From Eurosta solidaginis (Eukaryota > Arthropoda > Insecta > Diptera > Tephritidae), in assembly GCF_040869045.1 (NCBI RefSeq), contig NC_090319.1:377471601-377535600 (forward strand): DNA of 64,000 nt. The letters are read 5' to 3'. The translations under genes were made by a program, and so were the position numbers. Within the stretch, counting starts at the first letter, position 1; each line of letters starts with the position of its first letter. A model generated the notes under the pieces. The model was not told where the DNA came from. It did no database searches and was given only the letters and a program-made list of their open reading frames with translations. Positions 10,165-22,223 of this stretch are shown piece after piece.

Positions 10165-11050
10165 ATTTTGTATTTTACTTTAGTAAGCCCTAACCAAAAT
10201 AAACGGTTATTACATGCTTTATATCCCTTTTGCTCAAAAGTCTGCTGATCAAAATTGTAGTAATTCAAATGCAAAAAAAAAATATATATATATTGGCCAA
10301 AGAAAGGTGATTTTCAAAAAGGCAAAATGAATGAATTACAGCCATTTGTCATATGTTAATCATACTGTGCTGGTTTTGAAACAGGTACGAAACAACGACT
10401 TAATAAGCAAAAATGTAGGGCATGTAAAAATCTGGAATAATACATACATACATATACACAATGGGTAAGCATGAAATATTCAAGTTGCAGGTGCAGTTAT
10501 TGAATTCAGCAGCTGGTTGCGCATGCGCATATAACTGAATATGTTGAAGGGATAATACGAACCGGTCTAAACTGAACATGCTTAATATGCTTACACATAT
10601 GTATAAATAAAAGTGATTATATTTTAATATATGGAATTTAGGAAGCATCATGCATGACGGCTATTTTCTGTTTTTAATAAGGATGACTGAGAAGTAGCAG
10701 AGATTCAGGTCAACACCCAATGAAGTTACGCCATGATTTTACCTGTATTTTTGTTTGTCCCTTCATAAACAATTACTTTTACATCATTGCAGGTGCGCTG
10801 ATAAACATTTTCAGCATTATCTTAATTGGACTTTATGTATTATTTCCATATACGTGGTTACAAGTTTAATAACAATCTAGTGTGGAGGAAAACCCCCTGC
10901 AATATGCCTTACGCTTACTTAGATTCTGAATAACTTGCCGCAGGAGCTCCATCAGGTGCCTTGGCAGCTTTTTAGTTAGTTGGAAATGATCTTCCATCTC
11001 TATTATGGAAGGAATAATTTTCGAATATTATTCGAATGAAAAGAACTGAC
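10165..11050. other. Unassigned intergenic sequence
   Basis: No gene or clear repeat. Short ATAT and ATACATAC simple runs occur near 10280 and 10441. Confidence 0.5.
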
Positions 11051-11059
11051 ATATTTCTA

Positions 11060-11470
11060 AGGAAGTGACCGGCTTTAAAAATAGAGTTGATCTTAAAAGT
11101 CCAATGTTTTAAAAGGTTGACCAGTTTTAAAAAAGGAGCTCGTTCTAAAAGTATGGGCGGTTTTGAAATTGAAACTTGTTTTTCGGCGTTGACGGGATTT
11201 TAAAAAAGGAACACGTTCCAAAAGTATGGGCGGTTTTGAAATTGAAACTGGTTCTTAGGCGATGACCGGATTTTAGAAAGTAACTGATTATAAAATAATA
11301 ACCGCTTTAAAAAAATAAACTAGTTCTGAAAGGATAATCAGTTTTAAAAAATGTACTGAAAAAGGTACTAAAAAAGTAATCGGTTCTAAGAAAGCAGCCG
11401 GTTGGAAAAAAGAAACCGTTTCTAAAAACGTATCCGGCTCAGCAAAACTACTAAAGGCAGTTGAATATAA
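11060..11470. repeat. Degenerate minisatellite of TTTTAAAAA-GTAACCGG type
   Basis: Successive 15-25 bp units follow the pattern GGTTTTAAAAAAGTA with varied middles. One longer pair (near 11150 and 11225) shares AAAAGTATGGGCGGTTTTGA. The same unit type forms the island at 20525-21510. Open frames across it are compositional. Confidence 0.6.
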
Positions 11471-12230
11471 AAAATTTACAGTCGAAAACAATTTATGAAA
11501 TTCTTATTATAATAGTCATAACTGGTTGGGTTTCCGCTTTCCATCATATAAAGTGACATAATTTCAGCACATGACATCAGGCTATTAAAACTTTTTTGGG
11601 GTTCTCTACACATTTTGCAATGTCGTAATGGGTGTAAATAGATACTTTAAAGTTACATCGCTAACCTGAACTTCTAAGCATACTTCGAAATTAAACTTTG
11701 ATGTCATCACATGTTTAGTATAATTTTTGCTTGTACCCTTTACCTTCATTGCCTGAGTCGACAATAAACAAACAGACAAATATCGATAGCACCCTCCAAA
11801 ACCTTTTGGAAATGTCTTCGTTGTTACAAGAACAAAATAAATAAGTGATTTGAGTTAGGTGAGTATTGAGTTAGGAACCGTTACAAATCTACCCGCTGAG
11901 CTATTGCGATAGAGCTGCACTAGGTGTCAGAAACTTTTTCAGCTGCCTTGAATGGTATTTTGACTGCATGGGGGCTATGTTTCATGACGATTTATGGTAA
12001 TATGAATATCTTGGCAAAACGATTCAACTAGCTTTAGTCCTAAATTTTATGGTGGCGAGTCAGGTTTAAACAAGAAAGTGACGCTGGCCATGTTATGAGT
12101 TGCCTTACACCACTGTAGAAAAGGTGCATATTCCGTGTCGGCACATTTTGTAGAATGGGTGAGGAATCAGGAGCTGCGTATTCCGGCTCATACTGTATGA
12201 AAAATAAGTTTGGGAATACGGGTCGGCATT
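11471..12230. other. Unassigned intergenic sequence
   Basis: Nothing recognised. Confidence 0.4.
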
Positions 12231-12269
12231 TATTCTGAAAATAAAAGCGGCGGAGGTTTCCGCCGACAT

Positions 12270-12640
12270 ATCATATCGCGTATTTTCATATGATGTATTA
12301 TCATTTCGCTGCATCACATGATATGTTGCGTCCAAAAAAATTGCGAAGAGTCATAGCAGATATTTTCTAGTCAAATTGGGTTACGTTAAATGCATGATTT
12401 AAGATCGCTTTAATTTTATCAGAACTTAAAGTCACCCGATTAATTAGTACCTACAGTTTTGTATTATGACGCATTTTTATATGATTTGACATCATTTCGT
12501 CACATCACATGGCATGTTGCTTCAAATAAAGTGACGAAAAGTCATAGCTGATATTTCCGTATCAAGTTGGATTGCTTTTAAATATTGCATCACTTAACAT
12601 CGCATTCATCATTTAACATTACCTACAGTTCTCTGGACTC
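12270..12640. repeat. Diverged tandem duplication, about 190-bp unit
   Basis: Two neighbouring segments (about 12275-12470 and 12470-12640) share in order a CATCATTTCG/ATGATATG block, GTCATAGC.GATATTT, CAA.TTGG.TT and ACCTACAGTT. Divergence is high. Similar ATATCATATG blocks occur at 19055 and 38340. Confidence 0.5.
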
Positions 12641-13655
12641 ATGCAATATGTAATAGAAATTTGTTTAACTAAATGGGAAATAAAATGGGTAAATGATGCC
12701 GAAAAAGCTTTTTACTACCAGAAGAAGTTTCTTACTGCAAAATTCAAGTATTCTACCGTAAAAAATTACAGGGTTATTACGTGTAATACAACGCAAGTGA
12801 ATTAACAAGTAAAAAAGAGTGTGATTATCATCTCATATCATCCCATTAACAGGAACTATTTGCATTAGGAACATGCCTCGAATAAAAATATTTAGTTCGA
12901 AAACATGTTATTCACAAAGCTCCTCCCATAATCGATAAACAAAACACATCAATAAATATTTTTCTAGCAGCATCATTAAGTAGAAGAATCAACAATTTAC
13001 ACTCGACTGCTGCTGTTAAAAGATTAATAGATTTTTAAGTGGTGAACGGAAATATTAACAACCGAAGAAAGAAGTCCAAAATCATCAATGAAATACTGTC
13101 AAAATTGTAAAGTAATAATATAAAATAACTTATTCAACGGTGTTGACAACAATCATGCTGCTGTCGACATACAGATATACATATGCACTCAAACTCATGC
13201 ATTGGAGATTTGGAACCCTGAAAGACTTAACACTCAACACTCATTTCAACTTAAGTAATTATGTCCAAGCTCTTATATAAAAGGTGGATACTTACATACA
13301 AACATAAAAGTATTCACGTCGTGTTGGAGTAAAACAATTAAAAAAAACTTCTTGAATTCAATGTTGCATCACTTCAGTTGTAGTAATTGTTGTTGTTCTT
13401 CTTAATGCTTTTTTCTTTTTTCAATTATTTTATGACTGAAGCTCTTCATTCGCTCAAAATTGGGTTAGCTGATGAAGGTCGGTATTTTTCGTTGACATTC
13501 ATGTTGGTGTAGCGAAAGATGAATGAAAATCCAAGATAAAATGGAAAATAAGTAAGCACTTACAGAAAAATTAAAGAAAAAAAATCCTTTTATTATCACT
13601 GACAGCGAAAGTGCCCTTTAGCATGAGAGTTTGGCATGCGGAATTTAACAGTAAC
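12641..13655. other. Unassigned intergenic sequence
   Basis: AT-rich, no recognisable gene or repeat. Confidence 0.45.
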
Positions 13656-13658
13656 AAT

Positions 13659-14452
13659 AACAAGTAAGAAAGTACAAGTTCGGGTGGAGACGAACATTAT
13701 ATACCAAGCTGTAGACTTTCAAAAAATATAGCTAAGTCTTATCACTATTAAGGTAGAATATCAGTATAATATAGTAATATAAAGAAAAAAATAAAAACAT
13801 CCCAGAGGAAAAATGAAATTTCTGCAAAATTTAAAATATCATCTGATATTGATTTATGGTATGTAAAAATTTAAATTTTCCTCTTAAATATAGGCGTTGC
13901 CACGCCAATTTATCAAAATTTAACTTAATTTGTAACTTACTATAGCGTCAATCTTTCAGCCGAGTTTATGAATAAGAGTTTATGATTTTCAATAAAAATA
14001 TATTCCTTTTCCAAACAAAACCACGCATCAAATTTGGCGAAGATATCTCAATTTTTAATGAAGCTATTGGACTGACAGATTGACGGACGAAAATGGCGCA
14101 GTCAAAATTTTCTTCAGCTCTGCTTATTTTATGATATGGAGGTCCATTTCTTAAATTTCATCACTTTATTTCATTTTACAATATCAAAAAAATGAATGTG
14201 GTAAAGAGCGATTTGGATTATTTTGATATCAATCTTTTCTGATTCCAGACAAATTCGTGCAACAAATTTAAAATTATACCGAAGTCTAACGCACCGACAA
14301 CCGACAGTCGTCCCCTGGCTCAATGGCATTTTTTTACACTGATAACTTTAATGTATGGAAGTTTATATCTTCTCATTTACCTTATATGAGCTCAACCCAC
14401 CAGTATGCGACCTAAGTTTAAATCTGCGTGTTCAAGCGCAGCTGGGTATAAA
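13659..14452 (-). mobile_element. DINE-1-like element, copy C
   Basis: Starts AACAAGTAAGAAAG, with a hairpin-like GTTCGGGTGGAGACGAAC, then TATACCAAGCTGTAG; ends CAGCTGGGTATA (14439-14450). Outer inverted repeats match at most positions. The interior is short and has one GGCGTTGCCACGCC module. Minus orientation relative to DINE-1. Confidence 0.7.
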
Positions 14453-15353
14453 AAGAATGCGTACTATATAACTGAGAGTTTGGTCGTTAATGACTTCAAA
14501 TGAAACTGCGTATATTTTTATTTCCCGCTGCTTGCGTTCATGAGTTGGTAAAGTTCAAGTGCTCCCTACAGAATTACATCGGATAAGTGTGTATCTATAG
14601 ACTAAGAGCCTGTGGAGAGGGTCAACTTCAATGTAAAAATTATAAATTTTTTTATGAAATTTTGAATAAACCTAAAGCTTACATACGTGTTCTTTCAGTC
14701 AATTCTGAATCTGCACTGTATACCAAAAAAAAAGAAGATCTCTAAGTGTCAATAAGGTCGGTGGAGTATCTCTTTACACAACTATCATATAATGAGCATA
14801 TCTATACATTACCGGATTCATAAGCAGACAAGGACTTGCAATTAAACTTTCGGAGAATATTGTTCCTGATAAAACAACAACAAAATGCACTTAAAGTAGT
14901 TGAATGTACACTGCAGCGAATCGAAATAGGTCCGAATCAGAGCAGAATTGTCGCACTAAGAGATTGTATTGGTTCTAATTTAGTCTCTTCGCAGTTCAAA
15001 TCGCTTAATGCCTAGCGGTGTGAATAATTGAGATAGATCAGTCATCAACGAGCACTGTGATAATAGGCCATATGGCAAATCACGATTTGAAGGGCGGGAG
15101 TACCAAGTACTCGCGAACTTGATCAAATGAGTAAAAAAAAACGGGCGAACGTCAACAAAACTTTGTATATTAACCAGACCACAGGTAACCAGAAACATAT
15201 ATTTCAGGCTTTTTGAGTAGACCTTCATCGGCTTCTTAGCGGTAACAACCGAAACCCCAAAGTTATTGTTTTTTATAAACTTATTATCGACAGAGAAATA
15301 AAGTGGACCTCCATTGCACACGAGGGTGTATGCGTCCATTTGACAGATAATCA
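14453..15353. other. Unassigned sequence
   Basis: No gene recognised. A 173-codon minus-strand frame (14980-15501) crosses into the Harbinger-like element and has no recognisable domain; I treat it as fortuitous. Confidence 0.4.
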
Positions 15354-16474
15354 GCCCTATTCTGCATTTCAACTCGGATTGCAATTTTTTCGATTTGGCA
15401 ATTTTGGTATTCTGTGTTCCAATCTCTTTCGATCCAACTTCGAATCGTTCGATTTTGTGTATTCTGCATTTCGATCGTAGTTCCGTTTTTCTAAGTTGCA
15501 AATTAGTTGGCGGAAAAATATTTTCTTTTTATTTATTTATTAATTTATAACAGAATTTTAACAAAAATGTAAGTAAAACTTGTTAAGAAACGTAGAAGGC
15601 TTGATGATGATTGTTTTTTATATGTTTCCAGGTCAAAAACAACATGCCGATGTCGAAGTCCTTGGACGTATTTGCCCCGCAAAAGTATCTAACAAATACT
15701 TGAAAGCATCCTTATTAAGTCGAAAGTTTTTTTTGAACTTAAATAAGAAAATAAGTCGTTAAACTTTACCACCTTTAAGTTCAATTTCTTACAATTTGTC
15801 ACTAATCTCAAATGGATTACACAAATCTTGCAATATTTTCCTTTCCATTCTCGCCTGGCCATTTTCGTATGCGTTGCTTTCCAACTCCACAAATAATGCC
15901 GCGGCTATTGATTTCATTATAATAGGCAGCTATAATTTGTGTCTGTTCGTTGGGTCCAGTTATATGCTAAAACAAGCTGCCGGAGTAGAGGAAGGTGAAG
16001 CGAAAACGTAAACAATCCTTGCGGAAAGAATAAATAAATCTTTATAAAGTATTTTAGGCCAGTGCAATGAAATTAGCATTCATAAAATTCAGAAAATATC
16101 AACCATATTCGTGCAGGAATCCGTTTTAATAAAACTTGGTGGCCACGGCAGGGAATTGGCCAAAATAACGACAAAAACACACTTACAATTATGAAAGCAC
16201 TTCACTCAAAAAAACATAACACTGCGGCAATATATTCTATTGCTTTTTTTGTACAAAATGGCGCGGATAATAAAATATAAACGTTTTTCAGTGTTTTCTA
16301 CAAATTTTCTTTAATTTATTTTGTTCCAATGTTCACACATTCCGTACAAACAGCTGATTTCGAAAAATCATTTGCTCTTCCTCTTCTCGCTACGATTCCG
16401 CCGTAATGCAGAATACCCAACTTCGATTAAAGCGGAGCGTAGAACGGGGACGTAATCGAAATGCAGAATAGGGG
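15354..16474 (-). mobile_element. PIF/Harbinger-like non-autonomous element
   Basis: Left end CCCTATTCTGCATTTC (15355) and right end GAAATGCAGAATAGGG (to about 16473) are perfect inverted copies. Further ATTCTGCATTTCGAT-like copies lie just inside each end (about 15459 and 16405), so the termini are layered. The trinucleotides outside are TCA and TGA, so no clean target duplication is visible. An interior minus-strand peptide (15789-15917) resembles the start of Harbinger transposases. I infer a 1.1-kb internally deleted derivative. Confidence 0.65.
15789..15917 (-). pseudogene. Harbinger transposase N-terminal remnant
   Basis: A 42-codon frame from ATG at 15917 includes LFVELESNAYENGQ and then ERKILQDLCNPFEISDKL before a stop. 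The R..L.D..NPFE pattern resembles the N-terminal region of HARBI1-like transposases, before the DDE domain. The catalytic region is entirely missing. A TTTTAG acceptor-like sequence upstream suggests it was once an exon. Too short for firm assignment; the call leans on the enclosing inverted repeats. Confidence 0.45.
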
Positions 16475-16599
16475 TGAATAATATGGACTTAATGGGCACG
16501 CAAGTACTTGCCCGTAAACGTACAAAATCCCAAGTCAAGTCCGAAAATGCGCTCGATTGAATTTTTTCAACTTTAAAATTTATTTAAAAAAATAATTTA

Positions 16600-16695
16600 A
16601 GGCCGAGATTTTCTTCCAATTTGCGTCGTGCTCCTTTTAATTTTTCCTACAAATTGGCTGCACGGGACCTACATGTTTTATGCCGACTCCGAACG
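16600..16695 (-). mobile_element. SINE body fragment
   Basis: Reverse complement of the SINE middle: TTCCAATTTGCGTCGTGCTC, CTACAAATTGG and TGCCGACTCCGAACGGCATC match the 465-804 copy. Both ends are missing. Confidence 0.7.
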
Positions 16696-16874
16696 GCATC
16701 TGAAATGCCACGATAGTTCTCTCTCCTCTATGGGAGTTCTTGCGTCAAATGAAAAAAAAAAATGTTGAGCCGTTGAATTTAATTTTTTTTGGAAATTTAA
16801 AAAATTTTAAATACATATAATAATATTGATTTTTGAAATAAAAAAACGAAATTAATAACGAATAAGTATCCATT

Positions 16875-17087
16875 CTAGGAGAATAAATTACCGCCTGCAT
16901 CGAGCTCATCGAAGTAGAACGGCAAGTTTCGATAACATTCGTCGGGAGGTTGAGGTTTCATTGCTTCAATGCTGTTGTTACTTTTGCTCACATTTCGCTG
17001 GCGCTCTGTTGCAGTTGTCCATATTCTGGTGGTAGGATCAATAGCTGACGCATAGAGTTTCGAGTTGTTGTAACCAAAAAAAAATCC
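16875..17087 (-). other. Unassigned coding-like frame
   Basis: A frame of about 70 codons without an internal stop has a protein-like composition unlike the surrounding AT-rich DNA. It contains SKLYASAIDPTTRIW, then KPQPPDECYRNLPFYFDE, and ends LDAGGNLFS. There is no ATG at its front; it starts in a run of T (17079-17087), which could be a splice acceptor. It lies 90 bp from the truncated gag gene on the same strand, so it could be a displaced part of that LTR element or a host exon fragment. I do not recognise it. Confidence 0.3.
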
Positions 17088-17176
17088 CTAGAAGATTTAG
17101 GAGAATATAACGAATATGGCAAGTGTTCTATGTTAACAAATCTAATGCTCTCCGGTGGTACTAGGACCTTCTGGTA

Positions 17177-17912
17177 CTAGCCCGACTGCAGCGGGAACAA
17201 TTTTGTTTGAAAACAGGCAGTTTGGGTGTGTGCTTTTAAAAAAGCTTTGTATGCTGGTTTACTCAACAGTGAGACAGTTTCCTGAGTCAGTGCATGCGAT
17301 ACCGTTTCAGGAAATGTTAGTTTTTGATTCGCATATGTAGCCCGCTTCGTTTCCACATCCCGTATGCCATTTATGAAGCTCTGGATTTCTACCCTTTCAG
17401 TATATTCCACGGGTGCGTCCGCATTTGCAAGATGAGCCAATCTTTCAATATCTGAAGCAAACTCCTGCAATGTCTCATTTGCTTTTTGGTAGCGGTTTTG
17501 CAACTCAATTTGGAATAACTGTTTTCTATGGTCGCTTCGTAATCTGTGTCGACATTTCTGACATACGCGTTTCTTGTGCTTCAATCTTCGATGTTATTTC
17601 TGACGACATTTCTGACATTTGCGACGACATTGATGTTACTTTCGATGTTTGTGCAGATATTGCAGCCAAAATCATGTTCAAATCTGTGCTCGTAACTGTC
17701 TGTGATGTTTCGTTTTTCTCTTCAATTTTTGTTGTTGTCTCGTTCCCATCAGGATAAAAGACATACTGGTCCACATCAATTCCTTGTGACTCCATTACCT
17801 CTCGTAGACGTGCTTGAAGTTCGATCTTATTGCCGGTTGTATTCAAACCACGGTTCTCCAACTCCTTTTTCAGTTGCTGGATCCTCAATTCACTCAACTT
17901 TGCCATGTCCAA
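17177..17912 (-). pseudogene. gag of the LTR retrotransposon, internally deleted
   Basis: From the start codon near 17906 the frame encodes a SAP-like helix-turn-helix segment (MAKLSELRIQQLKKELENRG, residues ~1-40). A serine/threonine-rich coil follows, with repeats of the MSEMSS type. A second frame resumes with RKQLFQIELQNRYQK, FASDIERLAHLAN and YTERVEIQSFINGIRD, the retrotransposon gag (capsid) domain, and continues to SLLSKPAYK. The junction near 17540 joins the two in different frames, and the expected front of the capsid domain is missing, so a deletion with frameshift is inferred. Gag would form the particle shell; no nucleocapsid zinc knuckle remains. The LTR promoter lies directly upstream. 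Confidence 0.75.
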
Positions 17913-17965
17913 GTTGTATTCCCAGTCTTCGGAATTTATTCAACAATTCCTCTTCTGACACCAAT

Positions 17966-18516
17966 TGTAACGAATTTACTGCAATTCCCCTTATTTGCAA
18001 TATTCTGCCAACGTTCGTATCGCTAAACTGTTAAATAAATAACTCCAATATTGAATAATGGAAAAATGGCCTTTATTAAAGTACTTCACAATAACACTTA
18101 TACTTTGCAACGGATAGCTTGCTTAATAACCAAACTGATTGATAGCTCAAATGAAACTGACTTCTCGCCTCCACTGTTGTCGCCTTTTATACTGTCCGAC
18201 CTCCTCGTTGCATATTTCTAGGCTATTCTAATTCCAGAACTTACTAGTTAGTTATAAATTTCTCAGCTACAAACTACATATGTATAATTTTTATAGCTTC
18301 TCTCATACCCCATGCGCTTGTATGTGTGAGCGACACTTCCCCAATCACAATTGCATACCTTTAGAAGCATTTCAGATAAGATATCTGCATGTGCTTGTGC
18401 GTTGCTTCTCCGCCGCGTGCACGCGTATGTGTAGACATAATGATTGAATTATTGATGTGAATTCACGTCACTGCTTAGCATCGGCCTAGAGATGGCAGTA
18501 CCTCTTAGTGCCGCTT
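17966..18516 (-). repeat. 5' LTR of the minus-strand Gypsy-type element
   Basis: The + strand starts TGTAACGAAT at 17966, the inverse of the solo LTR end ATTCGTTACA. It carries AGCGATACGAACGTT-type sequence, an AATAAA-type signal and TATAAAAG (minus strand, near 18190). The outer end is decayed: CTGCTTAGCATCGGCCTAGA (18474-18493) matches the start region of the solo LTR, and the boundary near 18516 is approximate. The bases following the inner end (ATTGGTGTCAGAAG on the minus strand) are the likely primer-binding region. Confidence 0.7.
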
Positions 18517-18544
18517 AAAAATTGCACATGGAACAACTAAAGAC

Positions 18545-18963
18545 TCTCCTGAATTAAAAAAAATTCATAGTACCTCTAAATCGCGGACCCCCTCACCGAG
18601 TTTCACGTTTATACTTTCTAAATTGTGGCAGGAATGACCAAAATCGTCTTATCTGAACGATCGGTTGTATGGGAGATATATGTTATAGTGGCCCGATCCT
18701 ACCGGATCCGACAAATGTCTAATATAATACAAAAATACATCCAAATTTCATTTCATTGAGATATCTGAAAATTTTAGGGACTAATTTGCGTTCAAACAGA
18801 CGGACGGACGGACGGACAGACGGACATGGCTATATCAACTCAGTTCGTCGCCCTAATCAATTCGGTATACTTAATGGTGAGCCTATCTTCTATATTTCTC
18901 AACGTTACCAACATCGGACCAAAGTTAATATACCATTTCAAGTTCATGAAAGGTATAAAAATG
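18545..18963 (-). mobile_element. DINE-1-like element, second family
   Basis: Read on the minus strand it starts TATACCTTTCATGAACTTG, then GGTATATTAACTTTGG, a CCGTCTGTCCGTCCGTCC run (+ strand 18797-18825), then CTCCCATACAACCGATCG. Drosophila DINE-1 has a closely similar order (terminal TATACC, PyrGTCCGTC run, CATACAAC.GA.CG). It is more like classic DINE-1 than the other copies here and lacks their GGGCGTGG modules. Confidence 0.65.
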
Positions 18964-20280
18964 TGATAAAAAATTGGTTGCACAATTGTTACATTCATAC
19001 ATTTTTTTTTGGTTCTGTATCACTGTGTACCGTGAGCACATCATAAATACTCATTTGGCGACATATCATATGACATATGTTCATATGATGTGGCAAAATA
19101 ATGCTTCTGATAAAGAATAGAAAATCTTTTGTGTTGTCTTATTTATTAATGGCAATTTAGGATAAGTTCAGTTATTTAAAACCAGCTCACCCACATAATG
19201 TTATGATGCTTAATTGTTATATCACAGAAAAATATAGGCGAACTTACAATTTTTAATTATCGAGTTTTAAAATACCAACTTTATGTATAATTATATTTAG
19301 TAGTTGGAATTTTGTACTTTTTGCCATGAAAATGCAATTTACTCTTAGGCATTTAAATGAAGATAAAAATAAATTTTCTCGAGTATTCAATAGGGGCGTT
19401 TTTTAAATTAGTTAGCAAAACTAAAACCAGCCGAAGACGTCTTCATAAGTGCATGAACATTTGTGTGTGTGTGCTTGTTTAATAAAATTATCTCTTGAGT
19501 GATTTGGCATAATTTACTAAGTCGGCTTGCAATAAAGACCTTTCACTAATAAACACTTTATCTTATATACACAGATTTGCCTACACGTTTTTCATAGATG
19601 AAAGGTTTTAGTTAAGCAATGAAATGCGAACTTAAAATTGTTAATTAAAAATTTAAGATTTGTTTACACTCTTCGTACAATAACGAACACATTTGTTCAA
19701 ACGCAGCTATACAAACATAACTGTAATTGAATTCAAATTTATTTAGCTATAAGATGAACAAATTCTTACTAAAATATGGATTTTAATAGTAATTAAGTTT
19801 CATTTAAAACGCTAAAAGGGACTTGACTTGAAAATCACTATAGACGTTGGTGAGTTTTCTAAGACATAACCAATTAATAGCCGAAATAACCTTTTTGGCA
19901 AATTTGTTTAGTTAATTTATGAATGAGTTGTCTAAAATGGCAATAATAATGGCATTCGAGCAACTGACACACGTACATATATCTGCAAGTTAATTGCTTA
20001 GCTGAATGACTTTCAATTTTAATTCACTTAGAAGTAAAATCCCTTAGGAGTAAATTGCTCTACCTGCTTCGCAAATCTAATGCAACAAAAAGGAAATCCA
20101 GTCATCCTCAAATTGCCCCTCCTTACTCAGAGTAACTCTCTCTTTGTTTGCTGCCAAATATGAGTGCCGATAGGAATACTTTCAACGCCCGTAGATTATT
20201 TTTTTATTTTAATATAATGAACTAGCCTGCGCGCTGTTAGACCACAAATCTTCAGTTCAAGGGCTAGCTGAACGTTTTCC
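18964..20280. other. Unassigned AT-rich sequence
   Basis: No gene recognised. A CATATCATATGACATATG cluster at about 19062 resembles the duplication at 12270-12640. Confidence 0.45.
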
Positions 20281-20289
20281 GATACCGTC

Positions 20290-20515
20290 CATGATTCCAT
20301 ACAGGCATGATGAGAGTATTATAGTTCGTAATTTGTGTTCGTCGTGGAGAGGACTTTACTTTTCAAATATCTATACAGTCCCAGCATTACTTGCTTTAGG
20401 CAGACATTGGTTTTGCTTTTGTCGTTAGTCCCAGATACACGAAGTCGTTCACAGTCTCGAGTTTATATGCGTGAACAATGAGGTGCCTTTCAGGGCGCGC
20501 ATTCGCCGGTTGTTT
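20290..20515 (-). pseudogene. RTE-like reverse transcriptase C-terminal scrap
   Basis: The minus strand (20490 leftward) reads IVHAYKLETVNDFVYLGLT. This matches the fragments at 46960-47060 (VNGYKFETVKDF) and 55990-56100 (VDGYKFETVKDFVYL). All appear to come from one non-LTR family. No intact frame. Confidence 0.55.
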
Positions 20516-20524
20516 CTTGGGTGG

Positions 20525-21510
20525 CAATTTTTAGAAGTAAAAGGTTTGAAGAAGTAATCGGTTTGAAAAGTCGCGGCTTTAAAAAAAGTAACCGCATCGC
20601 AAAAGTTGAGGTTTAAAAAAAAGGAATAATTTCAAAAAAGTAAACGATTTAAAATAAGTAATCGGTTGAGAAAGCCGGAGCTTGTAAAAGGTAATTGCTT
20701 CGGAAGGGTGGAAGTTTTTTAAAAACCGGTTTGAAGAAGAAAAAGTTTGAAAAAAATTAAGGTTAAAAAAATTCGATCTTTTCAGATAAAGAAATCAATT
20801 CGAAAAAGTTACATAATTCTAATAAAATAATCGGTTTCAAAAAGTTAACCGGTTCGAAAAAGTTGAAATTGAAAAATGCATAAGTAACTTCAAATAAGTA
20901 ACCGATGTCAAATAAGTTATCGGTTCTAAAGTAGCCGTTTCGAAAGCAGGAGCAAAGGGAGTTAAAAATTTCAAATTGGTAACCGTTTCGGAAAAATTTG
21001 GAGTAAAAAAGTAAGCAAGCCAAAAAAGTAATTGGTTATAAAATAGTAATCGGTTCCTAAAAAGAAAACGTTTAGCAAATGATTTAAAAAACAAGCTTAA
21101 AACCGGTAACCGGTTCTTCAAAAACTACACGTTTTAGAAAAGCGACCGGTTCTTCAAAAGCTACTGGTTTCCGAAAGGTAATCGGCTTACAAAGTAACTC
21201 GAATTTAAAAGGAACGTGCTTTTAAAAATATCAGGTTGTGAAGAGTAATAGGGTTTTAAAAGCTATAGGTTGTTTTTAAAGCAACTGGTTTGTAAAATTA
21301 ATCGGGTTTGAAAACAAATCGGTTTCAAAAGTAAAAAGGTTTTAAAAGCATCCGGTCAAGAAAACCGGCTTTAAAAAGTAACCGGATTTAAAAAGAATCA
21401 ATTTTAAAAAAATCGATTTTTAAAATAACCGCTTGGAAGCACGAAAGTAACCGAATTCAGAAAATTAACCGGATTAGAAAAATTAACCGGTTTTTAATGT
21501 AAAACTAATG
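20525..21510. repeat. 1-kb degenerate minisatellite (AAAAAGTAACCGGTT type)
   Basis: About fifty loosely related units of 15-22 bp alternate AAAAAG runs with TAACCGG/TAATCGG. Unit length and sequence drift continually, so there is no fixed period. Two overlapping minus-strand open frames (20763-21121) arise only from the composition. Confidence 0.7.
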
Positions 21511-21814
21511 AAAAGAAAAATAACCACGTAGTTGAAGTTCTGGAGAAAGTGTTCGCAATACTTTTCAGCTGATATTATGTAACTGATATTATCTAGCTAA
21601 AAGAGTAAAAGTAGATTAGTCGAAACAAGTTTTCTTTTGAGACTTTCGTTATAAAAACCATAATAAGTTGGATCTCTAGAAATAATATATTTCTCAAGGC
21701 AACTTACTTAGTTAGATCCCTGCCGAAATTCGAATATACCGAACAAATGGTGAAGCCGTAACATTTAAGAAACTAAAAAAATAAATAAACAAATATAAGA
21801 CGCGATAACCTTCG

Positions 21815-22050
21815 AAGAGATCTTCGCTTCCAATTTGCGCCGTGCTCCGTTTTAGTTTTTCTTACAAACTGGCAGGACGGGACCTACTTGCTTAATGTCG
21901 ACGCCGAACGGAGTGCTCGCCAAACACTCGCTGAGGGGCGACCTCGCTAGAAAAACTTTTTTCTAATTGAAAAAAACTCTTGTATATATTTTTTATGTTA
22001 CTTTGCCCGGGACCGTCGGTATGGTAGGCGGAGCACGCTACTACTACGCT
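21815..22050 (-). mobile_element. SINE copy, decayed
   Basis: Reverse complement of the 465-804 SINE: TTCCAATTTGCGCCGTGCTC, GCCGAACGGAGTG, GAGGGGCGACCTCGCTAG, then a head remnant GGTAGGCGGAGCACGCTAC, which is the box A region. Confidence 0.75.
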
Positions 22051-22223
22051 ATTAATTTAGTAATATCAACATAATAAAAAAATAACCTTATGAATTGATA
22101 TATCCCATTTTTACGCTAGTTGTTCCTCGCTGATTTAACATAATAATTATTTTTTTTTTTTGACTGCGTTAAAAAAAGCAATGACGCCAATAACACTGTA
22201 TCACAAATTCCAATTTTTTTTCT

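Larger units (their letters stand above)
17155..18516 (-). mobile_element. 5' part of a Gypsy-type LTR retrotransposon
   Basis: On the minus strand the order is LTR (18516 to 17966), a leader, then gag (17912 to 17177), after which the element ends. Protease, reverse transcriptase, integrase and the 3' LTR are absent. The LTR belongs to the family of the solo LTR at 4898-5372. Confidence 0.75.

Noticed and set aside
14980..15501. 173-codon minus-strand frame, second longest in the window
   Set aside because: It crosses the boundary of the Harbinger-like element, has no recognisable domain and starts within the inverted-repeat zone. Probably chance.
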